In this document: positions 15,663-24,571 of the stretch, one piece after another
How the letters are laid out: each line of letters starts with the position of its first letter
How positions within the stretch are numbered: position 1 is the first letter of the stretch
NCBI RefSeq assembly: GCF_030295385.1
Contig: NZ_AP027079.1
Coordinates: 2,170,001 to 2,234,000, forward strand
DNA: 64,000 nucleotides
Direction of reading: 5' to 3'
Origin: Geothrix oryzae
Lineage (GTDB): Bacteria; Acidobacteriota; Holophagae; Holophagales; Holophagaceae
Made by a program: the position numbers and the translations under genes
Notes under the pieces: generated by a model
What the model saw: the letters and a program-made list of their open reading frames with translations, nothing else
The model's database searches: none
What the model was told of the DNA's origin: nothing

Positions 15663-16574
15663 CTACTTCCTCCGGAGCACCATCCGGATCTGATTCCCCT
15701 TCTCGTTGAAGTGGACTTCGTCCATGACGAGGAGGATGAGCGGCAGGCCGCGGCCGCAGTGGGGGGCCATCTCGGAGTCCGGCGGCAGGGGCGACACCTG
15801 GCCCGCGTCGAAGCCCCGGCCTTCGTCGCTGATCTCCAGCTCGAAGCGCTCCGTGTCCATGGCGAGGCGCACCTCGATCAGGCGGCCCGCGTAGTGCGGG
15901 TCCTCCAGGCGCTTGGCGCGGAGGGCCGTGTAGGGGTCCTCCACCGCGAAGAGATCGCCCTTCAGCGCCGAATCCAGCTCGAAATTGCCGTGCTCCAGGG
16001 CGTTCACCAGGGCCTCGTGGAAGGCCATGGCGATGACATCGATGTTGCTGGCGGAGGCGAAGCCCATGGGCACCAGCCGGTCCGTGAGGTGGTGCATGAG
16101 GCTTGGAACATCCAGCTCGTCCGAGCGGAAGAGGAAGTGCCGGCGCTCGTTCACCAGCCCCCGCAACCCGTTGTCCGCCAGGCGCAGCTCGCGATGCAGG
16201 TCCACCAGGTGGAACACATTCTGCACCAGGTCGCGCAGGGCGATGGGCTTCATGAACAGGTTCGAGGCACCCATGCGCATGGCCCTGATCGCGTATTCCA
16301 CCGAGGCCTGGCCGGTCATCAGGACCACCGGCAGATGCGGCTGCGTCGCCTTCACCTTGTGGATGACATCGAAGCCGTCCAGCCCCTCCATGTTGATGTC
16401 GCTGATCACCAGATCGAACTCCGGCACCCCGGGGGTCTGAAGGAAATCCACCGCCTGGGCCGCATCGGGATAGGCGTGGACCTCCATGCCGTAGTGCGAG
16501 AGGGCCGCCTGCACCATCTCCAGCACCGCAGTGTCGTCATCGATCAGGAGGATGTGCGTCCCGTGGCGCGTCAT
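15663..16574 (-). CDS. Response regulator with C-terminal HATPase (anti-sigma-kinase-like) output domain
   Basis: Residues 1-125 of 303 are a receiver domain: acidic pocket LIDDDTAVLEM, phospho-acceptor Asp in LVISDINMEGLDG, switch Thr in LMTGQAS, Lys in MKPI. Residues about 160-303 form a GHKL ATPase with N-box HEALVNALEHGN, G1 box DEGRGFD and G2 box GRGLPLI, most like RsbW/SpoIIAB serine kinases rather than sensor kinases. No phospho-acceptor His domain is visible. Phosphorylation of the receiver probably controls an anti-sigma or kinase output. Start ATG 16574 has GGAG upstream. It lies 22 bases after waaA on the same strand. Confidence 0.85.
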   Translation of the reverse strand: MTRHGTHILLIDDDTAVLEMVQAALSHYGMEVHAYPDAAQAVDFLQTPGVPEFDLVISDINMEGLDGFDVIHKVKATQPHLPVVLMTGQASVEYAIRAMRMGASNLFMKPIALRDLVQNVFHLVDLHRELRLADNGLRGLVNERRHFLFRSDELDVPSLMHHLTDRLVPMGFASASNIDVIAMAFHEALVNALEHGNFELDSALKGDLFAVEDPYTALRAKRLEDPHYAGRLIEVRLAMDTERFELEISDEGRGFDAGQVSPLPPDSEMAPHCGRGLPLILLVMDEVHFNEKGNQIRMVLRRK

Positions 16575-16596
16575 GAAGGCTCCGTGTTCCTGGATT

Positions 16597-17892
16597 CTAG
16601 GGCCCCATCCGGGGGATGGGAACGGGCCGAGTCCCGACCAGGGCCGCAAGGTACGGTTCAAGCAAGGTCAAGGTGCGGTCGAGGGTGCCCCGAAGCCCCT
16701 CCGGCAGGGGGGCCTCGCCCGTGGAGCGGAGCGGTGCCGCGGCCAGGGCCCCCTGCAGGGCGGACGCCAGGTCCGGGGCCTCCACCACCTGGAGCAGACC
16801 GGCCTCCCGCAGGGATGGAACGAGGTCCTCGAAGTTGGCGAAGCCCGGCCCCAGGAGCGTCGGAATCCCGGCCCGGACGGGCTCCAGCGGATTGTGCCCG
16901 CCCGGGGCGGCCCAGCCTCCGGCCACCAGAGCCACGGTGCCCTCGGCATAGACCGCCGGCAGGTCGCCCAGCGTGTCCAGCAGGAGCACCTCCGTCGAGG
17001 CCCAAGAGGCGTCGGAGGGCCCTGCGGGAGACCAGGCGGAAGCTCGCCGGAAGGGCGTTCCCCGCGCCGCCAGGACCGCGGCGGCGGCCTCGAAACGGCG
17101 AGGCTGGCGCGGCGCCAGGATGAGCCGGAGCCCCGGGAACCGTCCGCGCGCCTGGGCCCAGGCTTCAAGAATCGATGCCTCCTCGCCTTCCACCGTGTTC
17201 CCCGCCACCACCACGGGGTACCCGGCCCAGGCCTCCCGCAGGGCCGCCCACCCTTCATGCAGGGGCCGGGGGGGCGGAAGGTCCGCCTTGAGGTTGCCGC
17301 CGAGCGCCACCACCGGCGCCCCCAGATGCCGGAAGGCTTCGGCGCTGGCCTCGTCCCGGGCCGCCACCAGACTGAGGCGCGAAGCCGCCCGGCGGAGCCA
17401 GGGGCCGCCCCGCTCGAGGGATTTCTCCGTCAAGCGGCCATTCACGATCAGGCGCGGAATGCCGCGGGCCTCGAGCGCCGCCAGCAGCCCCGGCCAGAGC
17501 TCCGTCTCCAGGGCGAGAAAGGCCCCGGGAGCGCGGCGCAGGAACGGCTCCAGGCCCGCGGGATCATCCAGGGGAAAGGCGCCGCCTCTCACGCGGCCGG
17601 TGTCTCCGTCCCAGGCTGGGAGCCGCTGGGCCAGCAGCGCCAGCCCCGCCGGGGTGCCCGTGCTGAGGTGAAGGGTATGACCTGCATCCCGCAGGCGCCG
17701 CACCAGTCCCTCGGCCAGCAGCAGCTCGCCCACGCTCACCGCATGCAGCCAGATCCATCGGTTCGCGGGCAGGTCCGGCGCCTCCGCCTCCAGGCGCATC
17801 CGCCATCCCGCAGGCAGGCCCCGGGCGCAGGCCCGCGCGGCGGCACCCGCCAGAGAGACCGCCACCAGGTAGCTGAGGTCGAGGCTATCCAC
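16597..17892 (-). CDS. waaA: 3-deoxy-D-manno-octulosonic acid (Kdo) transferase
   Basis: WaaA/KdtA transfers Kdo from CMP-Kdo to lipid IVA at the inner face of the inner membrane, the start of the LPS core. The 431-residue protein has the N-terminal IWLHAVSVGELLLAEGLVRRL and LALETELWPGLL. The diagnostic GGHNPLEPVRAGIPTLLGPG is in the C-terminal glycosyltransferase fold, preceded by YAEGTVALVAGGW. Length is typical. Its presence shows the organism makes Kdo-containing LPS. Confidence 0.93.
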   Translation of the reverse strand: MDSLDLSYLVAVSLAGAAARACARGLPAGWRMRLEAEAPDLPANRWIWLHAVSVGELLLAEGLVRRLRDAGHTLHLSTGTPAGLALLAQRLPAWDGDTGRVRGGAFPLDDPAGLEPFLRRAPGAFLALETELWPGLLAALEARGIPRLIVNGRLTEKSLERGGPWLRRAASRLSLVAARDEASAEAFRHLGAPVVALGGNLKADLPPPRPLHEGWAALREAWAGYPVVVAGNTVEGEEASILEAWAQARGRFPGLRLILAPRQPRRFEAAAAVLAARGTPFRRASAWSPAGPSDASWASTEVLLLDTLGDLPAVYAEGTVALVAGGWAAPGGHNPLEPVRAGIPTLLGPGFANFEDLVPSLREAGLLQVVEAPDLASALQGALAAAPLRSTGEAPLPEGLRGTLDRTLTLLEPYLAALVGTRPVPIPRMGP

Positions 17893-17937
17893 GCATCCAC
17901 GCTCTCACATTTCGCATTCAAACGGCATCATGGAGGG

Positions 17938-18948
17938 ATGACCGATCGCGCCCCCCTGGAAGTCCTCATCGTCACCGGCCCCCTGGGCGCCGGGAAGACC
18001 ACGGTCGTGAACCGCCTACTGAAGGCCGAGGTGGCGGCGGGCCGACGGGTGGCGGTGCTCATCAACGAGTTCGGCGCCGTCAGCGTGGACGGCACCCTGG
18101 TGGACGCGGAGCGGCCCGAGCTGGCGGGCGTGGAGAACCTGGTGAACGGCTGCGTCTGCTGCAGCCTGCGCAACGATGTGGTCGCCACCCTCCAGGCCTG
18201 GTGCGACCAGCCCGAGGGTCAGCGCCCCGAACGCGTGGTGCTGGAGACCACGGGCCTCGCCGATCCCACGGACCTCCTCGATCTGGAACAGGAGCCGGCC
18301 CTGGTCGGGCGCCTGCGCCTGGCGGGCCTGCTCACCGTCATCTCCTGCCTGGCTCCCGTGGATCATCTCAAGACCAAGCCCCTGCTCCACCGCCAGGCGG
18401 CACTGGCCAGCCTCATCCACCTCAGCAAGGGCGATCTCGATCCTTCGGCGGCGGTGGCCTGGGAAGGCGAGCTGCGCACGGCCTTCCGGCAGATCCCGCT
18501 GGTGCCCACGCGCCACGGCGAGGCCCCCGAGGGCGGGCCCGATCCCTGGCGGGGCGATCTGCGTCCGCTTCCCGAAGGCTGGGAAGCCGCCGGTGACACC
18601 AGCTTCGCAGCGGCGCGCTCTTTCAGCCTGCACTGGGATCACCCGGTGGACCCGGCGGCCCTGGAAGCCCTGCTCCTGGCGCCTCCAGCCCAGGGCGAGC
18701 TCCTGCGCGCCAAGGGCGTCTGCGTCTTCGAGGGCTGGGCCGTCCGCAACGACGGCAGCGACCGCTGGGCGTTCCAGCTGGCGGATGGCCGCCTGGAAAT
18801 TTCACCCCTGCCGCTGCAGGGGGACGGCACGGCCTCAGCCTGCGTGGCTGTGGTGATCGGCACGGGCCTCGACGCCCTCCATTGGAAGAAAACCTTGCGT
18901 TCGCTGGAGCGCGCCCCCGCGGGCCAGCGACGGAAAATCTCGCTCTGA
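17938..18948 (+). CDS. CobW/COG0523-family GTP-binding metallochaperone
   Basis: This 336-residue P-loop GTPase has Walker A TGPLGAGKTT (residues about 12-21), the metal-binding CxCC motif in NGCVCCSLRNDV, and the Walker-B-like LETTGLADP. COG0523 proteins deliver Zn, Co or other metals to client enzymes in the cytoplasm. The C-terminal CobW_C domain (AARSFSLHWDHPVDPAALEALLL) is present. The substrate metal is not inferable, since no client or Zur box is seen. TGGAGGG abuts ATG 17938. It is divergent from waaA. Confidence 0.88.
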   Translation: MTDRAPLEVLIVTGPLGAGKTTVVNRLLKAEVAAGRRVAVLINEFGAVSVDGTLVDAERPELAGVENLVNGCVCCSLRNDVVATLQAWCDQPEGQRPERVVLETTGLADPTDLLDLEQEPALVGRLRLAGLLTVISCLAPVDHLKTKPLLHRQAALASLIHLSKGDLDPSAAVAWEGELRTAFRQIPLVPTRHGEAPEGGPDPWRGDLRPLPEGWEAAGDTSFAAARSFSLHWDHPVDPAALEALLLAPPAQGELLRAKGVCVFEGWAVRNDGSDRWAFQLADGRLEISPLPLQGDGTASACVAVVIGTGLDALHWKKTLRSLERAPAGQRRKISL

Positions 18949-19035
18949 CGCCGATCTGGACCCCAGAGGAGGCCAGATCCGCGCCCCCTTGGTATCATCG
19001 CCTTTCCCCCGATTTCGGGAGCGCAAGGAGCAGGT

Positions 19036-21561
19036 GTGGATCAAGTGCTCGACCTCATGGCCAAGGAGCTGAAGCTCCCCCGCGCTGGCGTGGCCGCCAT
19101 CGTGGCGCTGCTGGAGGAGGGCAACACGGTGCCCTTCATCGCCCGCTACCGAAAGGAGGCGACCGGCTCGCTCGACGAGGTGGCCATCCGCGCCGTCGAA
19201 GACCGGCATGCCTACTACAAGGATCTGCTCGACCGCCGGAAGACGGTGCTGAAGTCCATCGACGAGCAGGGCAAGCTGACGCCCGAACTGAGGACCAAGA
19301 TCGAGACCACCTGGGTGAAGGCGGAACTCGAGGATCTCTACCTGCCCTACAAGCCCAAGAAGCGCACCAAGGCCACGGTGGCGAGGGAGCGGGGCCTGGA
19401 GCCCCTGCTGGATTCCCTGCTGGCCGACGAGAGCGGGGCCGACCCCTTCGTCATCGCGGAACCCTTCATCAAGGACGAGGACGGCCTGCGGTCGCCTTCG
19501 GAGTGCATGGAGGGCGCGGGCCACATCCTGGCGGAGCGGCTGTCCGAGGATGCCGTCCTCCGCGCCTGGCTGCGCCTGGAGTTCCATGAGCACGGCGTGC
19601 TGAAGTCCGAGGTCCGTGAGGAGCGCAAGGCCGACCAGGCCGCGCTGCGGTTCAAGCCCTACTTCGACTTCTCCGAGCCCATCCGCAAGATCCCCAGCCA
19701 TCGCCTGCTGGCCCTGCGCCGCGGCGAGAAGGAGGAGATCCTCACCGTCAAGCTCCTGGTGGAGCGCGAGAACCTGGTCTCCCAGCTGGTCTCCAAGGTT
19801 CCGGCGAACCCCGGCAGCGGCTACCGTCGCTTCCTCAACGAGGTGGCGGGCGATGCCTTCGACCGCCTGCTGGCCCCCACCATCGAATCCGAAGTCCGCT
19901 ACGAGGCCAAGAAGAAGGCCGACGCCGAGGCCATCAAGGTGTTCCAGACCAACCTGGATCACCTGCTGCTGGCGCCCCCCGCCGGCCAGCGCTGCACCCT
20001 GGGCGTGGATCCCGGCATCCGCACCGGCTGCAAGCTGGTGGTCATCAACCGTCTGGGCCAGCTGGTGCAGAACGAGGTGATCTACCCCCTGGAGCCCAAG
20101 CGCGATCTCGATGGCAGCCGGGCCATCCTCGAGAAGCTCTGCGCCGGGAACCCCATCGAGGCCATCGCCATCGGCAACGGCACCGGCGGCCGCGAGGTGG
20201 AGGCCTTCATCCGCGAGTGGCTGAAGGAGACGAACCGCACAGGCCTCATCTGCGTGAGCGTGAGCGAGGCGGGCGCCTCGGTCTACTCCGCCAGCGACAT
20301 CGCCCGGGAGGAGTTCCCCGAGCACGATGTCACCGTGCGCGGCGCCGTGAGCATCGCCCGGCGCTTCCAGGATCCCCTGGCCGAACTGGTGAAGGTCGAT
20401 CCCAAGAGCATCGGCGTGGGCCAGTACCAGCACGATGTGAACCAGACCGCCCTCAAGAAGGGCCTGGACGATGTGGTGGAGAGCTGCGTGAACCGCGTGG
20501 GCGTGGATCTCAACAGCGCCTCGTACAAGCTGCTGGCCTATGTGGCGGGCATCGGTGAGGGGCTGGCGAAGAACATCGTGACCCACCGCTTCGAGCACGG
20601 CGCCTTCAAGCGCCGTGAGCAGCTCCTGGAGATCAGCCGCTTCGGCGCCAAGGCCTTCCAGCAGGCCGCGGGCTTCCTCCGCATCCACGACGGCGAGGAT
20701 CCCCTGGACGCCTCCGCCGTGCACCCCGAGAGCTATCCCGTGGTGCAGCGCATCTGCCAGCTGGCGGGCAAGACCGTGCCCGAGCTCATCGGCAACGACG
20801 CCGTGCTGGACGCCCTGGATCCGAAGCTGCTCGTCGATGAGAAGTTCGGCGTGGAGACGGTGAAGGACATCCTGGCCGAGCTGAAGAAGCCCGGCCGCGA
20901 CCCCCGGCACCAGTTCGAGATCGTCCAGTTCCGCGAGGGCGTGAACAAGCCCAGCGACCTGGAGGTGGGCATGGAGCTCCAGGGCATCGTCACGAATGTG
21001 ACCGACTTCGGCGCCTTCGTGGATGTGGGCGTCCACCAGGACGGCCTGGTGCACCTCTCCGAGATCGCCCACCGCTATGTGAAGAACCCCGCCGACGCCC
21101 TCAGCGTAGGCCAGGCCGTGAAGGTGAAGGTGCTGGCAGTGGACCTGCAGGCCAAGCGCATCGCCCTGTCCATCAAGGCCCTGCTGGCGGCCCCCCAGGG
21201 CGCGATTGGCGGCGCGGCCGGGGCTCCGCCCCAGCACCGCCGCCGGCCCAACCGGCCCGAGGGCAACGCAGCCAGACCCCAGGCCGGCGCCCGCCCGCCC
21301 CGGATCGACGGTCCCCGCCCCCCCCGGGCCGAGGGCGCCCGTCCACCCCGCCCCCAGGGGCCCCGTCCGTCCCGCCCCGAAGGGGCCGGCGCGCTCCGGC
21401 CTGAAGGAACCCGCCCGCCCCGGCCCGAAGGCGCCCGTCCCCCGCGCCCCGAGCGGGAGGCCCGCCCCATGCAGTCCCCGGCCAAACGCGAGCCCGTGGC
21501 CCCGGCCACCAACTCCTCGCTGTCCGATCTGATGGCCAAGTTCAACAAGGGGCCCCGCTGA
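19036..21561 (+). CDS. tex: Tex-family S1 RNA-binding protein with a long basic/proline tail
   Basis: Tex is a nucleic-acid-binding transcription accessory factor. Of 841 residues, the N-terminal helical Tex domain fills 1-310 and the YqgF-like nuclease fold begins at about 318 (LGVDPGIRTGCKLVVI). Helix-hairpin-helix segments (SYKLLAYVAGIGEGLAKNIV) lie near 500, and an S1 domain spans about 640-715 (ELQGIVTNVTDFGAFVDVGV). Residues 716-841 are a low-complexity tail built from repeats such as RPEGARPPRP, longer than in most Tex proteins. It resembles RNA-helicase tails that bind RNA. The start is GTG 19036, 5 bases after AAGGAG (19025-19030). Confidence 0.94.
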   Translation: MDQVLDLMAKELKLPRAGVAAIVALLEEGNTVPFIARYRKEATGSLDEVAIRAVEDRHAYYKDLLDRRKTVLKSIDEQGKLTPELRTKIETTWVKAELEDLYLPYKPKKRTKATVARERGLEPLLDSLLADESGADPFVIAEPFIKDEDGLRSPSECMEGAGHILAERLSEDAVLRAWLRLEFHEHGVLKSEVREERKADQAALRFKPYFDFSEPIRKIPSHRLLALRRGEKEEILTVKLLVERENLVSQLVSKVPANPGSGYRRFLNEVAGDAFDRLLAPTIESEVRYEAKKKADAEAIKVFQTNLDHLLLAPPAGQRCTLGVDPGIRTGCKLVVINRLGQLVQNEVIYPLEPKRDLDGSRAILEKLCAGNPIEAIAIGNGTGGREVEAFIREWLKETNRTGLICVSVSEAGASVYSASDIAREEFPEHDVTVRGAVSIARRFQDPLAELVKVDPKSIGVGQYQHDVNQTALKKGLDDVVESCVNRVGVDLNSASYKLLAYVAGIGEGLAKNIVTHRFEHGAFKRREQLLEISRFGAKAFQQAAGFLRIHDGEDPLDASAVHPESYPVVQRICQLAGKTVPELIGNDAVLDALDPKLLVDEKFGVETVKDILAELKKPGRDPRHQFEIVQFREGVNKPSDLEVGMELQGIVTNVTDFGAFVDVGVHQDGLVHLSEIAHRYVKNPADALSVGQAVKVKVLAVDLQAKRIALSIKALLAAPQGAIGGAAGAPPQHRRRPNRPEGNAARPQAGARPPRIDGPRPPRAEGARPPRPQGPRPSRPEGAGALRPEGTRPPRPEGARPPRPEREARPMQSPAKREPVAPATNSSLSDLMAKFNKGPR

Positions 21562-22163
21562 TGCACGCGGCCTGGAAGATTCTGGTACCCGCCGCCCTGG
21601 TGTTCGCGCTGGCCTGCCAGCCCCGCGCGGCCGCCCCGGTCTACGCACCCTGGGAGGAGGGGCTGACCCTCGCGTTCGAAGATCCCTCCCTGCCCCAGCC
21701 TCAGCGCTCCCAGGATCGCCTGCAGGTCCGGGTCGCCCGTTCTTCCGTGAGCCCCGGCGCCCCCCGCCTCGTCCAGCTCGACCTCACCAGCCTCCGGGGC
21801 CAGCTGAGCTTCGTGGCCCGGCACCAGGATGGGGGCATCACCCTGCTCGGGGAGGATGGCCGCGCATTGGCCCAGACGCTGCCGCCGGGCTTCCCCGAAA
21901 CCGCCACCTGGGAGGACCGGGGCACGCAGTTCCGCGTCATCGGGCGAGCGGCCTGGGACGGCGCGGCCATCCTGCCGGCCACCGCCGCCACCGTGGGTGT
22001 GTGGGTGGAAGCCCGGCCGCTCCAGGGGCCTCGGCACCGCACCCTCTACCTGCCCAACCTGGGCGAGGTGGAGTCCCAGGAGGAGCGCGCCGGCACCTGG
22101 GTGACCGTCAACCGGCTGGTGGCCCGGGGCTTCGTGGACCTGCCCACCAGCCCGCGTCCCTGA
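21561..22163 (+). CDS. Putative lipoprotein of unknown function
   Basis: This 200-residue protein has a lipoprotein signal (KILVPAALVFALAC, Cys at residue 19). The remainder is beta-rich with no motif I recognise; WEDRGTQFRVIGRAAWDGAA and RTLYLPNLGEVESQEE are the most distinctive parts. Its start overlaps the tex stop (TGATG), so it is translated with tex, and lepB follows after 21 bases. Confidence 0.7.
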   Translation: MHAAWKILVPAALVFALACQPRAAAPVYAPWEEGLTLAFEDPSLPQPQRSQDRLQVRVARSSVSPGAPRLVQLDLTSLRGQLSFVARHQDGGITLLGEDGRALAQTLPPGFPETATWEDRGTQFRVIGRAAWDGAAILPATAATVGVWVEARPLQGPRHRTLYLPNLGEVESQEERAGTWVTVNRLVARGFVDLPTSPRP

Positions 22164-22184
22164 CCGACCCTTTCCGGAGCCTTC

Positions 22185-23063
22185 ATGGCCGCTGACACCG
22201 CCCCCGACCCGACCGCCGAGACCGAGATCGCCCTGCCGCCCGGTGCCGCCAAGGGGGCTGTGCGCGACAACCTGGAAGTGATCTGCTTCGCCATGGTGCT
22301 GATCCTGTTCTTCAAGGCCTTCGTGGGCCAGCAGTTCAAGATCCCCTCGGCCTCCATGCGCAACACGCTGATGATCGGCGACCACCTGCTGGCCAACAAG
22401 TTCGTCTTCGCCCAGCCCCAGTGGGCCTGGGAAGAGGCCCTCTTCCCCATGCGCGGCGTGAAGCGCGGCGACATCATCGTGTTCCGCTACCCCATCGACC
22501 GCGACCAGGACTATGTGAAGCGCTGCGTGGCCCTGCCGGGCGACACCGTGGAGATGCGCAACAAGCGCCTCTATGTGAACGGCAAGCAGGTCACCGGCCC
22601 CTTCGAGCACCAGTTCGGCCGCAGCCCCGAAGGCCCCACGCCCGGCCCCTGGCCCCCCGAACGGTATGCCGGCGAGGCCGAGCGCCCCGTGGGCCTCTGG
22701 CGCCATGCCGATGCCGAAGTGATGGCGCTCCACGCGCGGAACCAGATGCAGTCCATGAACAGCCTCATCCAGGAGGGGTTCAAGGACAACCTGGGCCCCG
22801 TCACCGTGCCGCCGGGCCACCTCTTCGCCATGGGCGACAACCGGGACAACAGCATGGACAGCCGCTACTGGGGCTTCCTGCCCGTGGACCACCTGCGGGG
22901 CCGTCCCTTCATCGTATGGTGGAGCTTCCGCGAGGGCGATACCGACAACGACAACGGCCGGGTACCCGAGGGCCCCGCGGATGTGGCCACCGACTTCATC
23001 GACGCCGCCCGCCACTTCTTCACCCGCACCCGCTGGGAGCGGACCGGGACGATTCCCGAGTAG
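22185..23063 (+). CDS. lepB: Signal peptidase I
   Basis: LepB removes signal peptides of exported preproteins at the outer face of the inner membrane. The 292-residue protein has one N-terminal membrane segment (VICFAMVLILFFKAFVG). The nucleophile Ser lies in FKIPSASMRNTL, the general-base Lys in DYVKRCVALPGD, and the box E motif is MGDNRDNSMDSRYWG. A roughly 70-residue insertion between the Lys motif and box E makes it somewhat longer than minimal forms. It is the last gene of the tex operon and is followed by a hairpin repeat. Confidence 0.95.
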   Translation: MAADTAPDPTAETEIALPPGAAKGAVRDNLEVICFAMVLILFFKAFVGQQFKIPSASMRNTLMIGDHLLANKFVFAQPQWAWEEALFPMRGVKRGDIIVFRYPIDRDQDYVKRCVALPGDTVEMRNKRLYVNGKQVTGPFEHQFGRSPEGPTPGPWPPERYAGEAERPVGLWRHADAEVMALHARNQMQSMNSLIQEGFKDNLGPVTVPPGHLFAMGDNRDNSMDSRYWGFLPVDHLRGRPFIVWWSFREGDTDNDNGRVPEGPADVATDFIDAARHFFTRTRWERTGTIPE

Positions 23064-23072
23064 TCCCCGCGT

Positions 23073-23199
23073 AAAAAAACCTCCACGAATGACACGAATT
23101 TGCCCTTCGGGCACTCGAAGGGCACGAATGATGTCTCCGTTATTCGTGTCCTTTCAAGCTTTCCTTCGTGTCCTTCGTGTCCTTCGTGGAGGTCTTTTT
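23073..23199. repeat. Imperfect long-hairpin intergenic repeat (CACGAA / TTCGTG family)
   Basis: The ends, 23073-23098 and 23174-23199, are inverted copies (26 bases, 2 mismatches) that begin with an A-run and end with a T-run. The right half carries TTCGTGTCC-type units in tandem, and the left half has the matching CACGAA units. The transcript could fold into one long stem and end transcription in both directions. It is much richer in A+T than its neighbours. Confidence 0.7.
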
Positions 23200-23218
23200 C
23201 AGTGACTGGCCAGAATCC

Positions 23219-24046
23219 ATGAAGATCCTCCTCCTGCTGCTCCTGACGGCCCTGCCCCTGTCCGCCTGGGGCGACAAGGGCCACCGGATCGCCAGCGCCC
23301 TGGCGTTGAAGGGCCTGCCTCCGGGTCCGCGCGCCTGGTTCGCGGGCCGCGAGGGCGAGGTGGAGGACCACGCCTCCGATCCCGACCGTTGGCGCCAGGA
23401 TCGCAAGGAGGGCCCCCGGCACTTCCTGGACATGGAACCCTACGGCGGGCCCGACCACCTTCCGCGCACCCTCGAGGAGGCCCACGAGCGGCTCGGGGGC
23501 GACTACCACCGGCTGGGCGTGGTGCCCTGGATCATCCAGGACCGCTGGCGCGACCTGGTCGAGGCCTTCCGCTCCGGCGATCCGGCCCGGGTGGCCCTCG
23601 CCACCTCGATCCTGGGCCACTACATCGCGGATTCGCATGTGCCCCTGCACACCACCCTGAACCACGACGGCCAGGCCACGGACCAGCGAGGCATCCACAG
23701 CCGCTGGGAGACCGGACTGGTGGAACGGTTCCTCCAGCCGGGGGATCTGGAAGCCCTGCCGGCGGAGGCGGATCCCACCTTCCTGACCCGCCCCTGGGAC
23801 TGGCTCCGAGCTTCCCACGCGCTCCTGCCGCAGCTGCTGGAGGACGACCGCAGCGCCGACCGCACCACCCCTGCGGGAGATCGCGGCAAGCTCCGCACCC
23901 AGGCCTACTGGATGATGTTCTGGGCCAAACAGGGCCCCGGGGTGAAGCGGCAACTCCAGCTGTCCGGAAAGCACCTCGGCGACGCCGTGCTCAACGCCTG
24001 GATCGCGGCCGGGCGGCCCGTTCCACCGGCCAAGGCGGCCCCCTGA
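23219..24046 (+). CDS. S1/P1-family zinc nuclease (secreted)
   Basis: The protein has 275 residues. The signal peptide MKILLLLLLTALPLSA is cut before WGDKGHRIA, which would leave Trp at the mature N-terminus, as in fungal P1 nuclease where that Trp binds zinc. Further ligands are in GHYIADSHVPLHTTLNHDGQ and GIHSRWETGLVERF. The family degrades single-stranded nucleic acids or removes 3' phosphates, so a role in scavenging extracellular nucleic acid is likely. ATG 23219 follows the repeat by 19 bases; no clear RBS is seen. Confidence 0.86.
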   Translation: MKILLLLLLTALPLSAWGDKGHRIASALALKGLPPGPRAWFAGREGEVEDHASDPDRWRQDRKEGPRHFLDMEPYGGPDHLPRTLEEAHERLGGDYHRLGVVPWIIQDRWRDLVEAFRSGDPARVALATSILGHYIADSHVPLHTTLNHDGQATDQRGIHSRWETGLVERFLQPGDLEALPAEADPTFLTRPWDWLRASHALLPQLLEDDRSADRTTPAGDRGKLRTQAYWMMFWAKQGPGVKRQLQLSGKHLGDAVLNAWIAAGRPVPPAKAAP

Positions 24047-24091
24047 GATCATCGCGCACGCGGCCATCTCAGCAGGAATGAGGACGGGAGC

Positions 24092-24571
24092 CTACTTCCC
24101 CTCCTCCCACCGCTTCCGGTCGAGCCACACCTGCTCGTCCCGGCCCCGGAGGTCCTTGCCCCGCCAGTGGAGCTTCAAGGGGCCCTGAGCATCCTTCTTC
24201 TGGACGGACACCCCGGCCCCTTCGCCGGTGCGGAGCAGGCGCAGCAGGGCCTCGACGCTGGCCACCTGGGGGAGGAAGGGCAGCGGCAAGGCGGCGAGGG
24301 AGCCCGCCTTCTGATCGAGCTTCTGCCGTGGCACCTGGAGTCGGTACCCGGCGGCCCGGTCGCCCTCCAGCAGCAGCAGCCGTTCGCCCAGCCCATGCAG
24401 CTCGGCCACGAGACGACCCGAGCCCGGCTCCATGAGCAGGCTGAGGGTACCCGTGCCCTCGCCGTCGGCGCCGGAATACCCCCATCCGTACTGGGCGCGG
24501 ATGGGTGTCGCCGGTGCCGGGGCGGCCAGTGCAGGAGGGGCAGGAGGGGCGGGAGGAACCTGGAGCGGCAT
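24092..24571 (-). CDS. Small protein of unknown function, weakly LolB-like
   Basis: This 159-residue protein has an Ala/Pro-rich N-terminus followed by a beta-rich domain (GTLSLLMEPGSGRLVAELHGLGERLLLLEG). The run of strands and the final RWEEGK recall LolB/DUF4292-type lipoprotein acceptors, but no lipobox or clear signal peptide is present, so this is a weak analogy. ATG 24571 overlaps the TPR gene stop (TGATG), so the two are coupled. It ends the minus-strand operon. Confidence 0.6.
   Translation of the reverse strand: MPLQVPPAPPAPPALAAPAPATPIRAQYGWGYSGADGEGTGTLSLLMEPGSGRLVAELHGLGERLLLLEGDRAAGYRLQVPRQKLDQKAGSLAALPLPFLPQVASVEALLRLLRTGEGAGVSVQKKDAQGPLKLHWRGKDLRGRDEQVWLDRKRWEEGK

Noticed and set aside
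24092-24571. LolB assignment
   Set aside because: No lipobox and only a loose strand pattern; kept as unknown.
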